Below are positions 35,194 to 41,921 of a stretch of 41,921 nt of DNA, piece after piece. This DNA comes from Vitrella brassicaformis (lineage: Eukaryota > Sar > Vitrellaceae). The stretch is taken from assembly GCA_001179505.1 (NCBI GenBank), contig CDMY01000618.1:1-41921 (forward strand), written 5' to 3'. Below the pieces are notes generated by a model. That model had not been told where the DNA came from, did not search any database, and saw nothing but the letters and a program-made list of their open reading frames with translations. Both the position numbers and the translations under genes were made by a program. How positions within the stretch are numbered: the stretch's first letter is position 1; every line of letters starts with the position of its first letter.

Positions 35194-38100
35194 TCATAGC
35201 TGGGCTTGATGTCCATCCACACTGACACGCACATCATCCGCTGTCACAGCTGACCGCGTTAGAAAAGGCCAAAACGCGCTCTTGCCATGCCCTCTCGTGG
35301 AGCCATCCCTACTCCGATCGGCCCCCTCCACCATTTTGCAGCCGCCTTCTCTGCCTCTCTCCCGTGCCCCCTTTTTCTGCAGCATATAAGTGAAATCGGT
35401 GTCTCCCCCAGACGGGGGAGTGTCGATCCATCGTTCCAGATCGTCGCACCAAAGACATGGGTCGCCCATCACCAGGGTGAGGAACTGCTCCAGGGCTTTG
35501 ACACGTCCCGAGCTCTCCGACCCTTTGTGATGATTGGCAATGCCCGTCAGACCAAGCTGAAGCCGGGAAGGTAAAGTGGGCAGCAGCAGGAAAGGGAACT
35601 TGGCCTCTAGGGTCGCTCTTAGAGTCTCGAAATCAGCCCATGTCTTGAACAGTCGCCTGGTCTGTGTGTCGACCTTCATCTCGATGGCATATCGACAACC
35701 ACGGTAGGGGAGGTGCTGTCGAGGGCTGCGTGGAGTGTCTTCTGCTGCGTTTGTTGAAGGATAGACATGTCTCGGAGAGTGCGAGGGCGTAGGCAGTGAG
35801 GAGTCGCTTGTGTCCGTCGCTCGTCTGGAGCGTCTCGATGACACGTCTCCAGCGATCTCCGTGACAACAATGTTGCTGACGAAGTGGTTACGGCGCCTGA
35901 ACGTGTGCAAATCAGATATACGGAAGAGACAAGACGGCAACACGAAGCGTTGTGCCATACCAGGTGCCCTGATAGTAGTATGCCTTGACGAGGTAATCGA
36001 TGTGCGCCGGATTCGGCGCGTTGACGAACGCCAGCAGAGCAGCGGGAGACGTCTCCCCGACAGCATTCAGAAATCCCTGCATGTCGTCTCTCCTTCTCTC
36101 CATTTGCTTGTCAAACCGCACGTATCTCCCACTCCCGCACGGCGGCCGCGCAAACAGCCGCCGAAATTGCCCCATCTCACTTTTTCCTTCTACGCTGGGC
36201 CCGCCATCTCTTACGCTTCGCCACAGCTCAGCAAAATCTGTCCATCTCTTGCCAACACATTTGAGACTGAGCCTGTCCGGTCCGACAAGTCTTACAACGA
36301 AGACCTCGAAGAGCCGTCGTGTCATCGCTTCTTTGAGCAGGAGGGGCTGACTGTCCAATTCGACATTCACTTTGGCGAACAGCATACAGGCGTGGTTGTT
36401 GACCTTGTCGAACTTTGTTTGACCTTGTCTACCACACCGATCTCCTGTGCACTCGCTCTCATTGTCCTCTCCTCCTCTCGTTGGTGAGACTGGCTTCTTC
36501 CCAAGTGAGGCTTTGTGCTCGTCATCCTTAACGGGCGCATGGCGGGGCTGGCTGTCAGTGAGAAGGAAGGAGCTTCCAATGTCCGCCAAATCCAGCTCTG
36601 TAACGGCCACGGCAAAACAAGGATGAGACGAGATATTCATGTTCCCATCGGCTTACCTCCGATCGACGATGGACATGGCCTGATCAACACCGAGCTGGTC
36701 GAAAGGAAGGATGGCATCGTGAGGGGCAGCGCGGCTTCCCCATTCATGTCGTCATCATCGTCGGCACTCGACAACTCCCCTTGCTCATCATCCTCCGAAA
36801 AGACCCCAGGGCTCTCCTTGACCCGACCTGCAGCTCGTGTGTGGTGTGTGAATGCCGGATGGCTGGCGAGGGCGGGGGACGAGAGATGTTTGGGCAGTGG
36901 GGGCGAAGGAGATGAATGGCAAGGGGGGCTTGGCGGTCCCGCTTGGTCGTGTCTCCGATCATTCCCCACGCACACCTCCCTCACGACCAGCGGTGATGGA
37001 TCTCCGTTGTCCCCTTCAAGCTCCTCCGGGACCGTGGTGAAGGCACTCACTCGGCCAAAGTGGCTGCAAGTTCTCTCACCCTCATCCATAGCTCTCTCGA
37101 CATCACGGCTTTCTAGAGGCAGCTGCGTCATCATGGTGGCTTTCCCTGTCGACCTCTTTAGCTCCGTCACCCATCGATCGCGCCCAGCGACAGATCCAGC
37201 CCTGAAGTAGAGAGGCGCCCTCAGATGCGTCTGGCCGATGCTTGGAGGGAGACCATGGCCGCTGAGCAGCTCTTGTGTCGGTTCATCCTTCTGGCTGGAT
37301 TGGCCCCTTGAGATGGGAAGCGGGTCAGGGGGTGGCGGTGCGGGGACAATCTCAAAACCTTCAGGACAGACGGCGGCGAGGGCTGACGCCTCTGGCGATG
37401 CATCGCGGTCCTGAAGTCACAGATGCGGGGATGACTGCATTTTGGTTTAGTGTGTCTCTCCACAAATGTTTCGTTGTACGGTGAAGAGATGGATCGATGC
37501 CCCGATGAGCGGGATCTCCGTGAGAGGCGCGCCCTCGACAGGCGACTGGTACGTCAGAGTGTCTTTCGATATGCAACAAAATGTCTGCTGCCAGGCTTTC
37601 GCAATCCCGCACCTGACCGCCAGACACCGCACAGAAACACCACATCTCTCGTATTACGGGACATCCACTTAGCTGTCGTCACCGGTTCACCTTTTGTCCA
37701 GCCATCCCTGAAACCCCTGCGCCCATGACCTGTCTCTGGCGTCTCGACCTCTTTTGCCGATCAGACCGAAAGCCCTCCTCTGATGCGCCAATGGGGTGAG
37801 CGGGCCTCGCAAATGTCCCTCATCTCTCCCTGCTTCATTTGGTGCCGGAAATGAAATACATGGGCGTCGAGGAGTCGTCTCAGATGTCCCGGAGCTGACC
37901 TCAGATGGTGCATCACCAGGACGGCTCTCCGATGCTCGGAGTTTAGAAGCCACTTCAGATAGACAGATACATAGGCATACAATGCAATGCTGGAGGCATA
38001 GATGTCTCTTGCCTACAAATGTCAGAAGACAGGGAAGTCAGCGCCTTGCTCGCTCCTTTGTGCGTGTGGAAGCGTGGCCGCAGACTCTCTGAGTCAGCTC

Positions 38101-39503
38101 GTGGCGGGCCTCCAACGTCTTCCAGCAATATCTGCCGCAGTGCAGCTTTCCGGTGGCGATGATGGCGCCTGCCGTGCCGTCGAGTGGTGGCGCGGTCAGC
38201 CCGGAATAAATGATACCTTCAGGCATGGATAGATTCGTATAAGCGGGAACATAACCACACCAAAGTGCCATTACCAGTTTCCAAACGCGTCGGAGGGCGC
38301 CGGCGAAGTGCGTGAGTCGAGAGACGGGTCTCCAGTTGCGAGTCCGGCCTCAATGGCCTCTTGGTACATCACATCGATCGCCTGTAGTCAATGTCTCGAT
38401 CGTCTATTTAGGTGTCTGTGCTGCATAGTGTCTGTGTCTCACGTACCTGGAAGTTTGGGGCTCTTCGCGGCGACAGTGGGACAACGCTCGGGCGCCGGAC
38501 GACAATCACAGTCCAGTCACCGTCGTCGGGAAACGCCGCAAGGATACCTGTGGATGACAGTCAGTCATTTCCTGCATCTCATTGCCCAGAAAAGCCCTGT
38601 ATGTCTCTCACCGATGAGGACAGCCGCGATGGAGCCAACCAGCGTTGCGAAAACGCCGCACTGGCGAAGCCACTGCGGCACGCTCTTCGCAGTCGGGACG
38701 TGATTGTGGTGGTGCGACGAAGCGGGAAGGCCAACTTCAACTAATGCATAAAACCACGCCAGGTGAACAAAGGCCTGGACCGCCCAAAACACGCGGGGAG
38801 CCTGATGAGAGCACACAAGACGTGCGCCAGCGCATGTGTGTCTCCCCACGTGTGTCTTCGCTTGTTTTTGTACGATGGTCTTTGAGACACCATCCTTGAC
38901 AACCCAGAGAAAACACAGCGCCTGACACGCGAGAAGTGAATCAATCGATATCCATTCATACTTAACAGAGCGGATGCCGCCCCTTCTGCGTACCCACAGT
39001 GCGACTTGCAGCATAACTGACATGTTGGTATCGAACGCGCCCCAACCAACGGCGGGGCTCCCAAACACGACCACACGAAGCTGCAACGACACAAATGACA
39101 TGTCTGCCGTGATGTGGACGGACGCTTTTATGTACCTACCAAGAGAGCAGCGGATGCGATGGCCATGAAGAGGGTGAGTCGCAGATACCGCCGCCCGAGA
39201 CAAAAGTACTGGAGGACGTACACATGCCTGCACACACCACGGCCGACACACAGATAGGACGCTGCTGTGCCGGCCATGCATCTCATGTGCGGCTTTCGTC
39301 TGTGCCTGCTTTGGTGGATGAGAAGTGCAAAGAGGATGACGCCCAGCAGGTCGGCTGGGATGCACACGAGGAAGCTGACCTCACAAAAAGACAGGCTGAG
39401 CCACTGCTGCGAACAAGAGAGAAATCGATGAGTCCGCTTCTCTTGCAATGTGCACTGTCGTGACCCGGCTTACAAATGGCCCTGTGCAGAGCAGCCCTGT
39501 CAT
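35194..39503 (-). CDS. Multi-pass membrane protein with PH, PX and PX domains (13 exons, about 1168 aa)
   Basis: Exons, low to high: 35194-35896, 35961-36597, 36657-37358, 37464-37612, 37691-37952, 38017-38216, 38275-38381, 38447-38547, 38612-38801, 38850-38921, 38994-39080, 39140-39406, 39474-39503 (3507 nt). About five hydrophobic helices lie within residues 15-220. After a linker, a PH domain runs from about 430 to 560: it opens GFQGWLDKR, continues TLTYQSPV and NICFEIVP, and closes with LYFRAGSV...RWVTELKRS. An acidic/Ser-Pro linker leads to a PX domain (about 785-930; KRWTDFAELWRSV, RYVRFDKQMERRRDDMQGFL) and a second PX domain (about 995-1105; KTWADFETLRATLEAKFP, then LLLPTLPSR). PH and PX domains bind phosphoinositides, so the protein is probably an endomembrane tether or sorting factor; that is inference. 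The 72-nt intron 38922-38993 is optional in frame, but its removal makes a clean membrane helix. A similar in-frame GC-AG intron may lie inside exon 39140-39406. The start is the least certain part. Confidence 0.75.
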
Positions 39504-39622
39504 TGCAGCGGAAATATGGCCCCGAGGCGTCTTTGGGGGCGTCTGAGCTTGCGAAGAAGCCGCCTGCCAGCAGCATCTGCCCATTTGTTGCCCCCACCAC
39601 CCGCCCCATCACACAGCACACC
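39504..39622. promoter_or_regulatory. Compact divergent promoter
   Basis: Only 119 bp separate the start codons of the PH-PX-PX gene (-) and the predicted myristoylated protein gene (+). Both promoters and 5' UTRs must overlap or extend into each other, unless a start codon is misplaced. No TATA-like element is seen. Confidence 0.5.
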
Positions 39623-40727
39623 ATGGGCAGTAGCTACTCCAGCCGTGTGAGGCCTGCGCCGCCCCGAGGGGACTCCCACACCCTCTACCGAGAGGCCGGG
39701 GACCGTGAGGTGGCCACCACTGCCCTCAACGACCTCGGCTACATCCTATTCGACTATTGGGGTCGGCGCAAGGCGTTTAAGGCTGCCAAGAGGGAGGAGG
39801 CCCGCGAGCGCGTCAGGGAGATCCCCGTCAGCTGCGCCGAGGTGGATGTGGAGGACGGCTGGTGCGCTTTGGGCCACAATACGATGTAAGCTGGACGAAG
39901 TGCTGCTCTGCATGCATCGACCATTTATCCATGGCTCTTCTGTCATCCCTGTTTCTCCATCTGCATGTGTCTCTTATGCAGTGCTCAGGGCAGCACTGGT
40001 CCGTCCGACAACACCACCGACGCGCAGCACAACGGGGATACCACCGACACGCCGCGGCCTCCCCCACAAGATGACTGGGTCATCATCTCACCAACCGACC
40101 CAGCAGCCCCAGGCGGCCACCGCCACCGAAGAGGCGGGCGAGACGGAAGATGCCGGGGCACAGCAGGCGGGGGAGGAAGATGATAAGGGAGAGGAGGAGG
40201 GAGATGATAAGGGAGAGGAGGAAGAGACCGCCCCACACTACGACAGCCCACCCAAGACCGAGGGGGCCGAGGGAGAGGGGGAAGGAGCGGCCGACACAGT
40301 CGATAACACCAAGGCCGCACAGCAAGGCGAGGAGGCCGCCGTCAAGGGAGGGAGTGGAGGAGAGGAGGACAACGGCCAGGGCGCCACCAGTGGGGAGGAG
40401 GGAGGGGCCAGCGGGGGAGGAGGAGAGGACCAGATCGTCGACTACGATCCGGTTGGGGATGCCATGCGTTTGTGGGGCCCCCCGCCGAAGGACGAGATGG
40501 TCTTCGACTTCGACCTCGCCGGGAAGTACTTCGACAGCAAGCCATACTACTACGACATGGAGGTGTACCCCCACTACCCCCCCGAGTGGATCCTCCCCGA
40601 CCCAACCACATGGGTCCGCACCAAGGCGTCCCACCACACCATCGCCATGTGGGCAAACGAGGAGCGGCGCGAGAAGGCCCGCAAGATGCTCGCTGGCCTG
40701 TGGCGGGTGCCGGAGGGGGCGGTGTGA
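39623..40727 (+). CDS. Predicted N-myristoylated acidic protein (2 exons, 333 aa; splice uncertain)
   Basis: Simplest model: exons 39623-39885 and 39989-40727 (1002 nt). The protein begins MGSSYSSR, a good N-myristoylation signal (Gly2, Ser6) with basic residues after it, so inner-leaflet membrane attachment is likely. Residues 1-88 are compact and charged. A long Glu/Gly/Asp-rich low-complexity region follows, then a conserved-looking C-terminal domain rich in Tyr, Trp and Pro (DYDPVGDAMRLWGPPPKDE, KPYYYDMEVYPHYPPEW) and a basic helix. I do not recognise the family. Two acceptors 7 nt apart (AG at 39980-39981 and 39987-39988) give different frames. The first gives the better-looking start of exon 2 (QDDWVIISP) but needs a further 34-nt intron at 40079-40112 to reach the acidic frame (324 aa). 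An assembly indel is also possible. Confidence 0.7.
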
Positions 40728-41921
40728 GGGAACTAAAGGTGGGAGGCCGATTGATACAGCGGCCTGGTGGCGGGTGGAGGCGGTGGTGCGGGGTGTGGTG
40801 TGTGTGATGGCGGCGGGCGGTCAGTGGGCGGTGAGTCGGTGGGCGGCTTGTCGTGTTGTTTGTGTTGCATTGTGTATGGTTCGTGTGGTGACTCGTGCGT
40901 GGTGACTCTCATCTTTGACTGTCGGTGCTATTTTTCGTCTGATTGGCCAACCCGTGACGGCCGGGAAGAATTGACATCAAACGTCTCACAACACACACAC
41001 ACGCATCACACACACAGACAGACAGACAGACCCACACACATCACACCGGACAGACAGACAGACAGACAACCCAGGTTACATACACGCAACTCAGAAGGAA
41101 AACCCACAGACTCACCCACGCACTCACAGACGCATGGATGTCAGCTGCCCTGCCATTTGACCAGCCCATGACATGACACACTGCCGCCTGCCACGTCAAT
41201 CGATCGGCCAGCGCCTCACATGACTTATCGCCCCTCCGACGCCACGGCCAGCACACCGCACCTCACACCCATGCGGCCCACTCGGTGCAACAGACAGACA
41301 GACAGGCAAACAGAGGCTGCCCCGCATGAGCACTTGTGTCGTCTGCTGCTCTTGCCTGTGCGTTTGTTGAGCACCTCACCTGTCAGCCGGGGACTCAACA
41401 GGCCACGGCCATCTAACCGCTCAGGCCACACCAACAGCAGCCACTGCCTGCACACACCAAGACACACACACCGACCCGCGGCCTTTGTTTTCTGCTTATC
41501 TGCTCGCTTTGTGACGTCCATTGAAGTAACAATGACCCTCCAAAACCATTGACAGGCCCGCAAAAGCCACTCGAGTACTTTCCACCGACGGAGGATCGAC
41601 TTGAGGCGCATCTGCCCCTGTTTGCTGTTTTCTCCGCTCTGCGCACCGCTTGAGCTTCCCACTGCCTGACGTGAGCAAAACATCCATCAGAAATGGCACT
41701 TGAATCCCTCTTTCAATGTGTGCCTCTCCGTTCTGGGTGTGCACCGATAACCAACCAGGCAGACAAGCGTACACGGCGGCTGGAGGCACACCGGCATGTT
41801 TCACCGACACCAAGGCACTGACGGATGACTCATGATACGGAGAGCAAGCCATTTCCGTCGTGGCTCTCAGCGGCCAAGTAAGCCACACGCAGAGAGGGAG
41901 GGGCGGACTACGGGGGGGGGG
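40728..41921. other. 3' flank with simple repeats; window end
   Basis: CACA and CAGACAGA tracts occupy 40988-41069 and 41291-41305. An open frame at 41496-41888 (-) has no recognisable domain. The last bases are a run of G and may be an assembly edge. A gene running off the right end cannot be excluded. Confidence 0.5.

Noticed and set aside
37761-37982. Open frame starting MYAYVSVYLKW on the minus strand, first read as part of the PH-PX-PX protein
   Set aside because: Its first part lies in the 64-nt intron 37953-38016. The other frame, 37691-37952, joins both neighbours in phase and leads into the PH domain.
38612-39503. Five helices read as the TMD0 of an ABCC-type ABC transporter
   Set aside because: No Walker A, ABC signature or core transmembrane domain follows. 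The downstream exons encode PH and PX domains instead.
41496-41888. 130-codon open frame on the minus strand near the right end
   Set aside because: It has no recognisable domain, no splice context and no consistent start. It sits in repeat-rich sequence and resembles the many chance open frames in this GC-rich window.

Overview
The window is nuclear DNA from a GC-rich, intron-dense eukaryote. Every well-supported gene except one is split by short GT-AG introns (mostly about 60-130 nt), and coding phase carries across every junction I propose. The gene content suggests an alveolate, most likely a chromerid such as Vitrella: PAN/Apple-domain surface or secreted proteins sit beside ordinary eukaryotic trafficking, meiosis and ribosome-biogenesis genes. 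The organism name is inference from style and content, not from a search. I rebuilt twelve protein-coding genes by hand; exon coordinates are given in each entry.

Layout, left to right: (1) 441-3914 (+) a secreted-start, three-PAN-domain, multi-pass membrane protein; (2) 5663-11525 (+) a tomosyn/Lgl-type beta-propeller protein with a C-terminal R-SNARE-like helix; (3) 12134-13631 (-) a DHHC S-acyltransferase; a 300-base run of N (14049-14348); (4) 14505-17423 (-) a FYVE zinc-finger coiled-coil protein with a 4-nt microexon; (5) 17846-19677 (+) an unrecognised protein whose last exon is duplicated at 19969-20117; (6) 21054-23998 (-) a PHT1/PHO84-like MFS transporter; (7) 24724-27828 (+) a DDX51/Dbp6-like DEAD-box helicase; (8) 28117-30417 (-) an SLC17/PHT4-like MFS transporter; (9) 30690-33158 (+) a secreted PAN-PAN-GH10 xylanase-type enzyme; (10) 33726-34697 (-) the meiotic factor MND1, with an in-frame TAG; (11) 35194-39503 (-) a membrane protein with PH, PX and PX domains; (12) 39623-40727 (+) a predicted N-myristoylated acidic protein.

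The genes are not an operon. Several bear on membrane traffic or lipid binding: tomosyn-like, DHHC, FYVE, PH-PX-PX and the myristoylated protein. Two transporters of phosphate-related MFS families flank the helicase. Divergent pairs share short intergenic regions (119, 272, 422 and 725 bp).

The observations most worth a second look are the PAN-GH10 fusion on equal-length symmetric exons, the premature TAG in MND1, the 4-nt microexon inside the FYVE domain, the duplicated terminal exon, the novel-looking TM-PH-PX-PX architecture, and a SNARE-like helix with Asn at the zero layer and a GC-AG intron. I see no tRNA, rRNA, CRISPR array, transposon or viral gene.
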